Origin: Lepidonotus clava
Lineage: Eukaryota; Annelida; Polychaeta; Phyllodocida; Polynoidae
DNA length: 64,000 bases
Direction: 5' to 3'
Assembly (NCBI GenBank): GCA_936440205.1
Contig: OW387145.1
Span: forward strand, 16,367,396 to 16,431,395
In this document: positions 40,401 through 50,900 of the stretch, in pieces
Layout of the letters: each line of letters begins with the position of its first letter
How positions within the stretch are numbered: position 1 is the stretch's first letter
Position numbers and translations under genes: made by a program
The notes under the pieces: generated by a model
The model's database searches: none
Seen by the model: only the letters and a program-made list of their open reading frames with translations
Told to the model about the DNA's origin: nothing

Positions 40401-41954
40401 GTTATTTGATTTGACCTACTACAAGGAGTGGCTCGCTCCGACTGCGGCTCATACCCAGATTGGGGCAGCTCGGGACCTAGAATGAACAAAACACAAATCA
40501 GATCTAATGAGAAAAACAATCCGAGAGTTTGCATGTTTGATATGGATAACATAGATACTGGAAGATTGCATAATTGTAGCTCAAAACACCTGCACCGTTG
40601 TGCGAAAGGGGGTTCTATCGTCGGTCCCGTTCCATAGGAAAGTGACCAGTCTGCAGATAGCAATGTTAACCCATATACAATAAATCAAAGTATATCTAAT
40701 AATGCTTTTTTTGTGTGATTTCACTTGCACTTTGATGAAGTTTCATACAGGCGTACTCAAATTAAGATTTTACCCCCAAGTAGTATATAAAAAGTGAGCG
40801 TGTCCTCAGGCCTGAAACGTAAGTAGTATAGACAAGGCATTTTGGTTCAGGCTGCGATCCATCCTCAATTTTATTCTTTTCATTTTATGTATACTTACAT
40901 AACTGAAATAATGCCCGATTTATTATCTAAAGATGCTATTAATGAAAGTGTTTTATCACCACTCTCTGCGTATAACCCACCTGAGTTTGACTTCGCTGAC
41001 CACATGGCAACACCTCCGAGTCACAGGGACTGACCCATCGTCCACGTGACCCCTGCCCCTTGACCCCTCCGAGTTCACCCAGAGAGGAGGCCCTCCTCAG
41101 ACCTCCAGTCCCCCGTTCAGCGGTAGAGAGGGCGGGACGAGGCGGACAACTCTGGGGTAGGTCCCAGGGCCGAGGTGGGTCTTGGAGTTCGTTCAGTAGG
41201 GTTTGGAGGGAGCCGACGGCCGGGTAGGGGTCTACGGGGGTCAGCAGTCCTGACAAACCTCTCTTAAAAGAAGAGAACATAAGCACTATTTAAAAAACAA
41301 AATAAAACCTACACTAGTATCCAAATTAACATGTATTTCTCCTGGTAATTCATGGCACATGTTAAATGTTAAGTTCTCTGTTTTCTCTGAGAAATTTATG
41401 AGTCTTTGGAGTGAGATTCACCCTTCTTCTATTAAAAAGAACATTGTGTTTCGTAATAATCTTAATGTTTACCCCCTTGCTTTTTCGTTTCAGTAATTTA
41501 CGTTTGGTATCATAAGAGCGTTGACAGTGACCTACCTGTATCCTGCTGAGGCTGACTGTCCGCAGTCTGTCCCTGTCCTCCTCCCTGTCCACCACCCCCA
41601 GGGCCGACCCCACCCTGCCCAGCCATCCATGTCCCGCCCCTATCCCCGCTCTGTCCGTCCCTGCGCTCCCCACCCTATCCCTCTGTAGCGTATCGGACAC
41701 CGCATTACCTCTCATAAAGCCCGAGTGGCTCCCTTGACCCCCCTGCCGACGGCCCACCGCTTCGACAACATCTTCTCCTATTGGTCCTTCCAACCAGCCC
41801 CCTGTTCTCCCTCTCGCCCCCTCATCCTTCTCTGTTGGCGTGGTTGTTCCTCCCCTTGCATCTCCCAAATCTGCCACCTCCACATCTGCATGTTGACTGG
41901 TTTGACGGTTTGCAAGGTTCACAAGCTCCATCTCTTCTATGTTTAGGGCACCAT
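22454..41954 (-). CDS. RHBDF: Inactive rhomboid (iRhom) pseudoprotease
   Basis: Exons: 41536-41954, 40981-41262, 39707-39835, 39096-39204, 26605-26765, 26103-26274, 25193-25357, 24562-24743, 23647-23919, 23029-23301, 22454-22627 (stop 22454-22456). All joins are in phase. From the ATG at 41929-41931 the protein is about 771 aa, near the usual iRhom size, but the true start may lie in an unseen upstream exon. iRhoms act in the ER and at the cell surface, escorting ADAM17 and EGF-type ligands. The cytoplasmic N-terminus has an RRASSLGEL phosphosite-like motif. TM1 (RPYATFIFILLQALALLVMC) leads to an iRhom homology domain with NPWVGPPP, FAPCLRPD, RPCCVG and EHCSQVDCVHRLCG. The rhomboid core has GPVG (639-642), with proline and no serine in the catalytic GxSG position. 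DNWELLGG replaces the usual histidine region. The largest intron holds a Harbinger transposon. The 40981 donor has an in-frame alternative (GTCAGT, about 41030). Confidence 0.9.
25636..25717 (+). tRNA. tRNA-Ser (anticodon AGA)
   Basis: An 82-base type II tRNA. The 7-bp acceptor stem GCAGTCG/CGACTGC is followed by discriminator G. The A box is TGGCCGAGTGGTTAAGGC, the anticodon stem-loop GACTAGAAATC holds AGA, there is a variable arm, and the B box is GGTTCGAATCC. No intron is present. It lies in an iRhom intron on the opposite strand. A T-rich run for Pol III termination (CCTTTTT) follows near 25723-25730. Confidence 0.97.
26981..27010 (+). repeat. Left terminal inverted repeat of the Harbinger element
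   Basis: These 30 bases begin GAGGGGGCTCCAGAGAAATT and match the complement of 38896-38925 exactly; the next base inward differs. Flanked outside by CAG. Confidence 0.95.
27020..27245. promoter_or_regulatory. Left subterminal AATTATGGA/TCCATAATT cluster
   Basis: Close variants of the 9-mer occur near 27024, 27099, 27112, 27186, 27203 and 27234, in both orientations, between the left inverted repeat and the transposase start. Harbinger transposition proteins bind subterminal repeats, so these are candidate binding sites for the transposase or its partner. That role is inferred. Confidence 0.5.
27445..29751 (+). CDS. Harbinger (HARBI1-type) DDE transposase, six exons
   Basis: Exons 27445-27753, 28004-28162, 28315-28473, 28707-28858, 29062-29208 and 29388-29751 join in phase to 429 aa. 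This nuclear enzyme cuts the element's ends and joins them to target DNA. The N-terminus is basic (GRGRKRCKSTRIYKER), followed by FEARYRLPPDMVEKLAEEF, the helical region typical of the family. Catalytic residues can be placed: D181 in CMDGTHVP, D258 in LLGDSGYGLNP and E298 in NSVERAIGQLKMRWR. The C-terminus has CCTLHNLCI, as in HARBI1 proteins. All six donors and acceptors are GT-AG. Length and motifs suggest a functional protein. The ATG at 27445 follows a strong acceptor (TTTCTTTTCAG|A), so a 5' UTR exon probably exists upstream in the element. The annotation is firm; activity is inferred. Confidence 0.95.
30372..30377 (+). terminator. Probable poly(A) signal of the transposase gene
   Basis: AATAAA about 620 bases after the transposase stop, in the spacer between the two convergent transposon genes. 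The assignment is by position only. Confidence 0.5.
31556..38442 (-). CDS. Harbinger accessory protein: nine-exon Myb/SANT-like, coiled-coil protein
   Basis: Exons: 38440-38442 (ATG followed at once by GTAAGT), 37471-38111, 37023-37194, 36639-36756, 36078-36251, 35586-35771, 35125-35355, 34614-34745, 31556-33012. All joins are GT-AG and in phase, giving about 1037 aa. Residues 2-215 are charged (KKKEPVSSSEIAEE, poly-Ser/Asp and lysine tracts). Residues about 205-275, from VKWTEAEVAAAYTTAADFRD through RKRRKKLLYYKLINYKSDC, may be a Myb/SANT- or MADF-like DNA-binding unit. Exons 5-7 add K/E-rich segments (TSPRIKARKKEEEKKK). The last exon holds a long DVK-patterned coiled coil (about 555-735), then a Thr/Val/Pro-rich linker, and ends in basic RRSNRPRKPTRKMKR. 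Harbinger elements usually carry a transposase plus a Myb-like partner that imports it and binds DNA, so this is probably that partner, greatly enlarged. The function is inferred; the domain call is weak. Confidence 0.75.
33083..34296. repeat. Inverted-repeat-bounded insert inside the Harbinger element
   Basis: About 85 bases at 33083-33170 reappear in complement at 34211-34296. Both contain the ACAATTCATGTCTTTTATTA and CCGATCGAACTCTAC phrases. The block lies in the last intron of the accessory gene and encloses a tandem array. It is probably a smaller foldback element or MITE nested in the transposon. Confidence 0.75.
33156..33512 (+). repeat. Tandem array, about 70-bp and 92-bp units alternating
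   Basis: Five copies of a unit start CGAACTCTACAAAGAGAGG near 33159, 33249, 33320, 33409 and 33480; the last is partial. Alternate copies carry an extra tail, GCCTATAAATATTTTCCTGA, giving a higher-order period of about 160 bases. Copies differ by only a few bases, so the expansion is recent. Confidence 0.9.
34103..34393 (+). repeat. Near-identical direct repeat pair, about 97 bp
   Basis: TGTAAATATGGAAACGCGCC and the following bases through GTAAGCATATTTATATAT occur at about 34103-34199 and again at about 34297-34393. One copy is inside and one just outside the right inverted arm of the nested element. Confidence 0.9.
38740..38890. promoter_or_regulatory. Right subterminal TCCATAATT cluster
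   Basis: TCCATAATT or one-base variants occur near 38753, 38770, 38784, 38825 and, inverted, 38881, just inside the right inverted repeat. The arrangement mirrors that at the left end. These are candidate transposase or partner binding sites. Confidence 0.5.
38896..38925 (-). repeat. Right terminal inverted repeat of the Harbinger element
   Basis: Exact complement of 26981-27010, followed by the CAG target-site duplication at 38926-38928. Confidence 0.95.
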
Positions 41955-43056
41955 CTGTGGAGACACAGAAAATTAACATCTTATAATAGTCAACGAGATA
42001 CCAAAGAAAATAGGAAATTGAAAGTGATTTTAAGTTTTGTTGCACTTATTTCATTTTATTGCATTTGATGCATCTGATTAAAGAATTTGTATAAAGAATA
42101 AAAAATAGAAAGTTTGAAAATACATATACTAGACTTGCCACGCTACCCTTCATCTGTATTGACTTTTATAGCATGGATTAGCAATATCGCCAAACATGGA
42201 TATAAGGATGCAATAGACATAAACGGTATAGAGGAAGTAACTCCCTATGAACATATATCTGTAAAATTAACCAACCATTGTGCAATGAAACCCACACAGG
42301 AGTAATGAGAACACCTCTACTCCCAGTCTACTCCTTATCACCAGACGCTACAATAGTACGCTGGTGCCCGCGCCTCGAACTCACGCTATCGCTGAACGTC
42401 ACGAATAGACGCGGGTTCAGCCCAACGCCCAGTTTGTCAGATTTTGGCTACCTCGGGGTCATTTGACCACCTTTCGACCAATCAGTTCCATCGACACAAC
42501 GGGGTGAACCTGCAGTCTCTCAGGCCGTGTCCTCCTCGCCGAGAGAGAAGGGAGCCCAGCATACCACAATAGTTCAGAAATATGCTTTCTGGCCAGGTAT
42601 CAGATATGTGGCCTGAATATGGTAGTAATTGTCCTTTTTCTGTTTCTTTTCCAGGTTTGTCTGTCATGTCAATGTCATTTTATTTTGCAAGATGGTTTGT
42701 CTCTGTATACTTCTACAGCGTACTTTATCCTTATGATATTTGTCTGATTAGTTTCTAAGTATGAACCGTTATTTCATAATCACTTAGAGTAGTTGTAGCA
42801 TTGTCAATTTGTCATGAACGTATCAAAAACTTGTCATATCTATTACTGATGATTAGATATAGGGGCACTGCACTGCAATTAAGGAACAAATAGATAATCA
42901 CTTTATATGTTATCATATAAGCATACTGAATATAGGATATAATGAAGAGAATTATTGCAAAAGATCACATTTCTTTTAGTAATATATGCTTGATCCAATT
43001 TTATGAATAATGTTAGGAGAACTGATATATCATGTCATTGGCCCACTCGATACCCT

Positions 43057-43605
43057 GTTCTGACGCAGGTGGTTATTCCACACTCAGAAGCTTAGTGTAG
43101 TCTTTACATCAGTGCACACCTTAGCTATAACTTTTTGTCATAGGTGAAGAGTAGGAAGGAGTCTAGTTAGTGATGTGTATTGTACCATCATACATAAGGG
43201 CTGTTCAAGGCAGCACTCAGTTAGAGAAGCTGAACGTTGTTGTGAGTTAACCATCCTGGAAAGGTTGTGTTCTAGAACTTAATCCTGGAGTTGGAATTAA
43301 AGCTGATAGACTGCTTATATGGCGGGAGTGTTGACTGAGTGTGGTTGAGTGGATTCTATCCTTGGAACTGTACACCGTCATTGAGATCTTGTCATGAGAA
43401 CGCCGCAACATAGGAAATAAATAAAGAACATCCTTTCATACAAGTGTTATGTCTTACATAATACTGGAACTATTATTATGTATTGGACGACAGCAGTTGA
43501 AAGCAAGGAGACTGCGATAGGAGCTAGCTATTATCCAAAGGCGAACTAACAACTTAAACGATACCTTAACTTTAATGGATAATTAACCTATGATAGTTCA
43601 ACCCC
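43057..43605 (+). repeat. LTR-like dispersed repeat, copy 1 (fossil)
   Basis: Shares its order of motifs with the copies at 44830-45372 and 61660-62200: a start like TGTTCTGACGC, an AATAAA-type signal, TTATGTATTGGACGAC, GGAGCTAGCTATTAT and TGGATAATTAACC at the end. It is the most diverged of the three. The single, non-paired layout suggests a solo LTR of an unidentified retrotransposon family. It is old, and no intact internal part adjoins it. Confidence 0.4.
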
Positions 43606-43722
43606 ACCCAGTCATATTATACTGACACCAGGCCACCCAGCCTTGTTTCGTGGTTCTTACTTCATACCGAGTGCCAGGCAAGCAGTGACCAGTGCCATTG
43701 TTAAAGTCTTTGGTGTGAATTA

Positions 43723-43788
43723 GTCAGGGATAAATACCAAAACCTCCCAGATTTGATGCGGGCACTCTTCCAATTGAGCTACTGAGTC
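43723..43788 (-). mobile_element. tRNA-like SINE head
   Basis: On the minus strand, CAGTAGCTCAATTGGAAGAG matches a Pol III A box almost perfectly. It is followed by TCTGGGAGGTTTTGGTATTT where a B box would be, though decayed. No acceptor stem closes, so this is a SINE fragment and not a tRNA gene. Confidence 0.5.
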
Positions 43789-44829
43789 TGATTTATTGCC
43801 TTTTAAGAACAGCAAGGGGCTGCTGGGGACACATTCTTCCCAGGAGGCTCCTGAAGGAACCCCAACCCCAGATCCCCAAGGGGGAAAGCTATAACTATAA
43901 GATAACAGGATTCGATCCAGGGATTGTTTAGGGGGGGCAAGATTAGGCAAAAATGGATGGCAGTAGGCCTATATGAAGACGTATTTAGTGGATGGCGAAG
44001 CCATTCATGGCGAAGGTATGGGAGGGGTCTCGCCTCCCATTGGGGGGTATGGGGAGCCACTCACAGAATTTTTTTTGAAAAGATAACCTCTCATTCATGC
44101 AATCTGAGGCACCTTGGTGACCTTAAGGCAGGATCCTTTTTTTCATAATATTTTTCAGTTTGCATATCCATTCTTCCAGGGAATGTATGTGGGTCGGAGA
44201 GGGTATGGGAGGCCACTCCTAAAAAAAATTGAAAAGATCTCACTCATGCAATCTGAGGCATTCTGAGGCACTGTACTGACGCGGATGTCAGTCCACTGTA
44301 CATAAATTATTATAATCTTAGCTAACTTTTAAGAAAGTAGGGATCAGGCAGGGCTAAGAGTGACTCTCTGCTAGGGTGGAGAGCATAGAGGCTATGTCAT
44401 GGCTAGGTAAATAGGGGCGCAAGCGCTAGCAGCCTCAACGTGCTTAATCTGTTCAAGCCTACCACTCTTACATAGCATATAGTTTTCCACTGTAAATGAG
44501 TGCCAAATTTCCCTTTCCCAGCCCTCTGCAACACATGGTTCACCTGCCTGTTATAGCTAGCTTTCCTTGGGATGACATGCATTAGATACCTTTCTATTGT
44601 TTGTTCTAATGAAGCTCAAACGAACTTTGTATTGGGATTTTTTCTTCTTACACACTAATTTCAGTGTATTTGAAAAAAAGAGACTGATTAGTTGTAAGAG
44701 ATATCATGGGGGTGTCACATATACCAACCAAACGGTCTGCAATTTCATAGTAAATTTCTATGAAAATACTATATCTACAATAAAGCTTTAGATAAAATTG
44801 TATTATCTTGAATTAGGGGGAATTTTTAA

Positions 44830-45372
44830 TATGTGAAGATACTGAACTATAGAGGTTAATTATCCGTTATTTATAGGGTGCGTAAAGTTGTACTTAGGTT
44901 ATAGATAATAACTAGCTCCGTACGCAGTCTCCTCCTTGTCGACTGCCGTCGTCCAATACATAATTATAGTTCCCTCATCATGTAAGACATGAACACTCGC
45001 GTGAAAGGATATTGTTTGTTTATTATCCAGTGTATAGTCGTTTTGTGACAAGAACTCGATTGACCATGATCAGTCCCGAGGTAAGAATCCCCTCAAACAC
45101 ATTCAGTCAACGCTCCCGCGCTCTTACATGATTTCCATGCCTCTCTCCAGAACCAAGACTGCAGGTTAAAGGTCCAACCTTCCCTGGATGTTACTCACAC
45201 AGCGTTACAGCGAACTCTGACTGACCAAGAGCGGAACCCGCTCTTTTAGAGTGGTACGTCACACCATGACTCCTCCCCCATTTCACCATTGACAAAGTGA
45301 AACACGGCTTATGCGTGTGCGTCTAAAGCTCACGCCTTATTGCCCTAACATGGACTGGCCACCCGCGTCAGT
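44830..45372 (-). repeat. LTR-like dispersed repeat, copy 2 (fossil)
   Basis: In inverted orientation and clearly similar to the 61.7-kb copy over its length. Both share GGTGGCCAGTCCATGTT, GGAGGAGTCA[C/T]GGTGTGACG, GGTTCTGGAGAGAGGCAT, TGATCATGGTCAATCGAG and TATGTATTGGACGAC. Probably a solo LTR; the family is not assigned. It is moderately young, to judge by the close match. Confidence 0.45.
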
Positions 45373-45742
45373 ACAATACAAAGAAATGCAAAACTTTATG
45401 TTTTTGTATTGTGCTTTTATGGAAATAATGGTGATAATAAAGAAGAATATACCATTGTCAAGTTTAACCTATGCCCCATCGGGATTTCAAACTTATCATT
45501 GAGAAAACCAATATCCAAAAAGATCTAACATATGGCACAGCCTCACAGATCCGACAGCTGAGTTGTTAATCTTCAACATCTCATGGTTCCCGACCCGACG
45601 GATCTGTTGGGAATAACAACCAACTGATTAGTCATAAGGATATGGCACATAGACCAACTGATACCAACCGGACTCAACTGTCAGGTTGGGTCGGTATATA
45701 TGTCAGGCCTTGAGGTCATGCTATTAAACAGCTAACAGGGAT

Positions 45743-46384
45743 GTTTTAACATATTGTGATGTTCTCAGGGAATGATAGGAGCTGGCATGAGTGGATGGCT
45801 CTTCCATGGTTTCCCTGCTGTAGATATTTGTACTCTTGATAGATCTCAGCCCAGTTGCGCTTGATATTGTGAGAGCACAAACAGGATGAGTTACGCGAGC
45901 ACTCATCCGGGTCCGCTGCAAAGTCGAAGGGGATGAATTCATAGGGTTCTCGGAAATGTGCCCCGCACATGAGGGCTGACGATGTTTGGGATATGACTTG
46001 TGGGAGGGGTTTGTGTGCCACAGGGATCTTCGGTCCTAGAGGGATTAGGAGGCGGGGGGCTAGCGTTAAGGTTCAGTTCGGGCCAGGATTCGGGGTCTCG
46101 TGCTAGGTGCTTAGCAGCCTCATGTAGCTGATGATTCTAGGTCGGGGACCATGCCCAAAAAATAAAAGGGTGGTAACGTGTAGGCTGATCTCCCATGTTC
46201 TTGTCCCTAATGTCGGTTCCAGGCTGAACTCGTGTCCTCAGTTGTTTCGTACCTATTCTTAGGTGTCCAAATTTATCCTTTGTGTCTATGCCTATTTCTT
46301 CTAAGTCCAACTTCCTCTTTTTGGCCTAACTTCGATCTATTCCTATCTCGTGGACCCTTATCTCTAGCTGTCTTAGTCATCTAA
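45743..46384 (-). other. Unassigned coding-like stretch, possibly from a mobile element
   Basis: A 91-codon minus-strand ORF (45746-46021) has protein-like composition, with PYEFIPFDFAADPDECSRNS and SHNIKRNWAEIYQEYKYLQQ. Upstream on the same strand there is further protein-like sequence (about 46160-46320), and a TATATAAGAG box followed by AATAAA near 46400-46440. I do not recognise the family. The neighbouring inverted LTR-like repeat suggests a mobile-element origin, but a host gene fragment cannot be excluded. Confidence 0.3.
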
Positions 46385-47966
46385 GCCTTTTGGACTGTTT
46401 ATTCTCGTGAAATCACTCTCTTATATAGCTACAATCTGGCTTCTGATTGGCTAAACATCACGTGGTCAGTTTGACCTCTTGCCAGGGTCACTTCTGGTCA
46501 TCAAAATCTCCTGCATTACAGACTTAGTGCACTTTGTGCTTTGTGACTGTCGTTCATTCAGTGTAACTCGTACATGCATTTTCATGTAATTCATACAACA
46601 TGTGATACACATTCTCATGTGATTTGTGATTATGTATTAACATTTGACTTTAATTTCTCATAACACATCTACTTGGCTTTACTCTTTATAATTAGGTTGC
46701 ACGAACTCGTGCCACACAATATTGAATTGATTACTATAATTCATCACAATATCATTTTTTAGCCATCTGAGGATGTAGGAGCTTTCGTTTATGACAATAT
46801 CATTTTAAATAGATTGCTATTTATTGCTTTTTTTTTCGTTAAAATAAATGCTTCAATGTACATATACTTAGTCTCACACATGTATCGAAAAGAAAATATT
46901 AATATCGAAATGAATAGTGAATATTAGTGTTCCTAATTTTCAGGGTAAATTCTGACATTAATGCCAAATGACCTCAATAATCTTTAATGCAATATAAGCA
47001 AATCTTATTTACCCCCCTCTTTTTTCCTATTTGCCACCCTTTCCGAAGTTTCATTAGAACCGACAAAATATACCTGCACACTCTGATGAACATTAAACCA
47101 TACATAAACACATTAAACTTTGTAAGACTTTATTTATATTCTATATATTTATATATACACGGTGAGTATTGGGTTTTTCATTTAAATGCACACAGCAACT
47201 TGATTTGTATAATACCATAGCGTATAATTAATTATAATTGATCCAATTCTTCTTTTCTTCCTACCCCGAATTAAAAAAAGGCTGTATCATTGTCAATGTA
47301 TAATACCCCTGGTGATAAACCCAGAGAAGGAGGCCGCGCCAGCACTGCCCCTGCTTTCATCTATTACGCAATTTACTTTGTGAATACCTCCACAGCGAGG
47401 AGCTATTTTGCAAATTCATCCATCATGGTGGGATATAGAAATATTTCCACCAGACTCCATACAAATTCATGTTGTGTATCGGTGGTTACAAAATGAAACA
47501 TAACTTGAATTACATTACATACATATCCATTGCCCATTCAAAGCATGGTACTCAGCTGTTTCTGCTAACAGAATAAAAGAATAAAATTTGTAATTCATTG
47601 TGCATATATTGGTTGATACCAATTCAAACGTTCCCTTCCCGAAGGCAGTGATAAAATTCCCAGGCCTCTAGATGACTAGCATGTCTGAAAACAAGGTCAA
47701 TTTACTTAACAACTAGTAAAATTATGAAAGATAAAATGGATTTCGTTTCGAGACTGTTACAGCTTTATTCTAACTTTCGAGGTTATACTTTCCATTATTT
47801 GTTCTTATCTGATTGGATAAAGAATGATTTATACTGATTTGATAAAAATACTTATTTTTCTATGAAATCCAAAACCTTTCAATACGATTTGCTGTTAGTT
47901 TTGTGTGGCTCTCTTTAACAATGAAGTGTGGTTGTCGCTGTAGTCCGCTGACCATGGTCGCCCCCT

Positions 47967-50900
47967 TCACTGGTTGTTGCCGACGGTGTAGGCCCTGATG
48001 ATATCGTGTATCGGGGCGCGGCACACGGGGCACGTGGAGGACCGCTGCCTGAGGTTCAGGCCGCACGTGTAACACAGACACTGGTGGCCACACTTGTAGA
48101 GCACGGCGTCGGCGCCCGCGTCCAGACAGATGATACACTTGCCCGAGTCGGCCGGCCGGCTAGGGCCAGGCCTAGGGGTACTGGCCACTGCTGCCGCGGA
48201 CTGGGAGGCTGTAAGGATATAAATGGAGGTAAGTTACTACACTGGGACATTAGAATATCGTGAGTAATGATAAAGGAGAAATGCACCTTATGTTATGAAT
48301 ATGTGAAGAATGCGTCAGAAGGATATATCAGAACATAAATGTTGTTGTTTCTTTTTTACAACGTATCTATGAAAGAACTTTTTCGGGCGTCAAAGGGTGG
48401 CTCTACGACCCAACCCCCAGGACAGCCTAAAAGACACTGACCGGAGATGGCATAAGCAAATAGAAAACCCATCATCCCCGAATTCGGAATCATGAATACT
48501 TCAGATTGTCCAAGCCTTTCTTGGGCATGTATGGCTAAACATAAACATTTATTTGGTCAATTCCTAGATCCGCCCCTGTTTGGTTATATTCTTTCCATTT
48601 CCATATGACATTATGGGCTGACCAGCTTATTTGAAATAGATAGATAGGTTCCTCACCGAGCGCTCCGCTGACGGCGGCGGCCACCTCCTGCCGGATGGCC
48701 CGCTGAATGTCCAGCTGCAGGTCGAAGCTCAGCTTCATCATGTTTTTGAGTTCCTCCATCTGTGCCTTCAGGGAACCCATCTCACGGGTCAGCACCGCCG
48801 TGCTCTGGTGGTCCAAAATACACATAATAAATGGTTAGCGCAAAATGGTATAGTTCAATATTATTGTACATGTAATTAAATATTTTAAGCTAAACCTCAA
48901 TAGGAAATACTATCCTCTCGAGGGTAGGAATTTCCTTCAATAATTATCTAAAAAAATAGTCAATATGCAAAAGTATGCAATTACATTACATATTCTTGAT
49001 TTACATTGGTAATTATTGACCAAAATATTTATTCTTGGATTATAAATGTCGCCACCTATTATTATTTTTTTTCAAATAACGCTTGAGTCCATGAGGAACA
49101 TTACGTTCGTATTTGCCGCTCGTAGGATAAATGTTATTACCTGTGAATGGGGGATGGTAACAGCAGCTGTGGCACTGATGACGGACACGTTGTCCGACAG
49201 GTTGTCATGGTTACCATGGGGTCCGGCGATACCCAGGTCCGAGAAGTTATTGCGCATGTGTGGGGGAATACGCGGCAGACTGTTAATAACCTGTTGGACG
49301 CGGCTACCGTCCAAACCTGACGACCGCAGTCGGTTCTGTTCAAAATGATAACAATCAATATGTTAAGAAAAATAATTTAAATGAAGAAGTCTCCGCTTCC
49401 AAGCAAATCGGTAGAGAAACTAGATATCTAAGAAAAAGTAAAACTAAGATAGATACTTAACCGGTAGGGGACCTTCTAATAACTACGTAGGTACGTACAT
49501 ATATATCCCCCCCCCCCCCCCCAGACAACCCCCTTCCGATAAAATGTACAAGTGTGCTGGTAACAATCTTTTAGAGACGTTTTTGTATAAGAATTTCAAA
49601 TTATCAAAGTTCAATCAAACAAAAAATAATTAAAATACATAAAAAAATAATTAAAATAAAATGTCTGCGGGCCTAGCCTCTAATGACTCACGTTCATGTG
49701 GACCTCGAGCGTCTCCCTGAAGTCGCCGTGCAGGGTGTTGGTGACGAGTTGGGCCTGGACCAGCTCGCTGATGTCGTTAATGAGCAACTCGCGCTGGGCC
49801 TGCTCCATGTCATCCCACGGCGAGGGCTGCTCACTACACCACAGAAAGGACAACTTTAGAATAACAGGCTTATAAAGAAGAGAATGAAAATGATTCTATG
49901 GTGATTTGTATCTACCTCCTCCCCCTCCAAAAGCTCTTTTAAATACAAAATAGAAAACAAATCAACACAAATATCAATTGCATTATTTGATGATGGGCAG
50001 CCTGCAGCAAACATCAATATTTTACGATGATAGTATTTTTCTTTTAAGTCAAAGGATATTCAACTGGTTTACATCGAAAGGAACCGATCTATAGATATAT
50101 CTATATCAATAGTTCTAACTTCTTAAATATCTATGCATAGAAATAAGACCTAAAATATTTACCAATTCAATGACTATTCTTCATATCTTAAAGAGAGGGG
50201 ACAGGGAAATTTCTTTTTCTTTTTTCTAATTTTGTATCGTTAGTGTTACTGTTAGTTCAAATAGTAAACTGGATGTATGCAGTATTTCTGTTAGTCAAAA
50301 ACATATTTCTATGTAAAACTAGTTGTTTTAACTTGAATGTCTAAAATTCCTCAGATACAGGGAAAACACGTTTGTGTGTAACGTCACACACAATACTTTT
50401 TTTAAATTTCAAATTTTCTAAGTGTAATTTTATTCCATCTTAAACTTAAGTATTTAGTAGGAGAACCCCAAAAAAATCGATTATGATGATTAGTCAATTT
50501 CATATTATCCACATTTACTGTTTGTAACGTCACACACATTGAAATGCACTGTGTGCAAGGTGCAGCAGGCGGTTGGATGCACTATTTACCAAGTCATCAA
50601 AAAGGTGACCATAAAAGTATAGCTATGGTAGATAAAGCCTTAAAAATTGGGATAGTTACTCTTTGGGTCGGAAGGATCCCAATCTAATGAATATTTATAG
50701 TCACTGGCTCCCCTCTTTAGATAAATGAAAAAACAAAACAATGCAGATCACTCACCCCTGTGGCGGCATCGGTGGCTGCTGCCTTAACCACGCCTCAGCC
50801 CGCTCCCGGGGTTCAACTGGAGGCAATGGGGCAGGAGGCGGTGGGCTTGGGGCTGTTCCAGCACTAGGGGCCATGGCTGCAACAGGCGCTGCAGTTGATG

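Larger units (their letters stand above)
41955..47966. other. Gene-poor spacer between the iRhom and RING genes
   Basis: No complete host gene was recognised. A promoter-like patch with a CCAAT motif (GACCAATCAG, about 42477) and a possible minus-strand donor (GATAGC|GTGAGT, about 42390) could mark an upstream iRhom exon; this is weak. The rest is repeats, including two LTR-like copies and a tRNA-like SINE, plus one unassigned ORF near 45.9 kb. Confidence 0.45.

Noticed and set aside
42114-42305. Short plus-strand ORF in the 42-kb spacer
   Set aside because: No recognisable motif, no splice logic, AT-rich composition typical of chance ORFs.
42482-42667. Minus-strand ORF considered as first iRhom exon
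   Set aside because: It lacks the N-terminal iRhom signature and no donor of the needed phase joins it to 41954.
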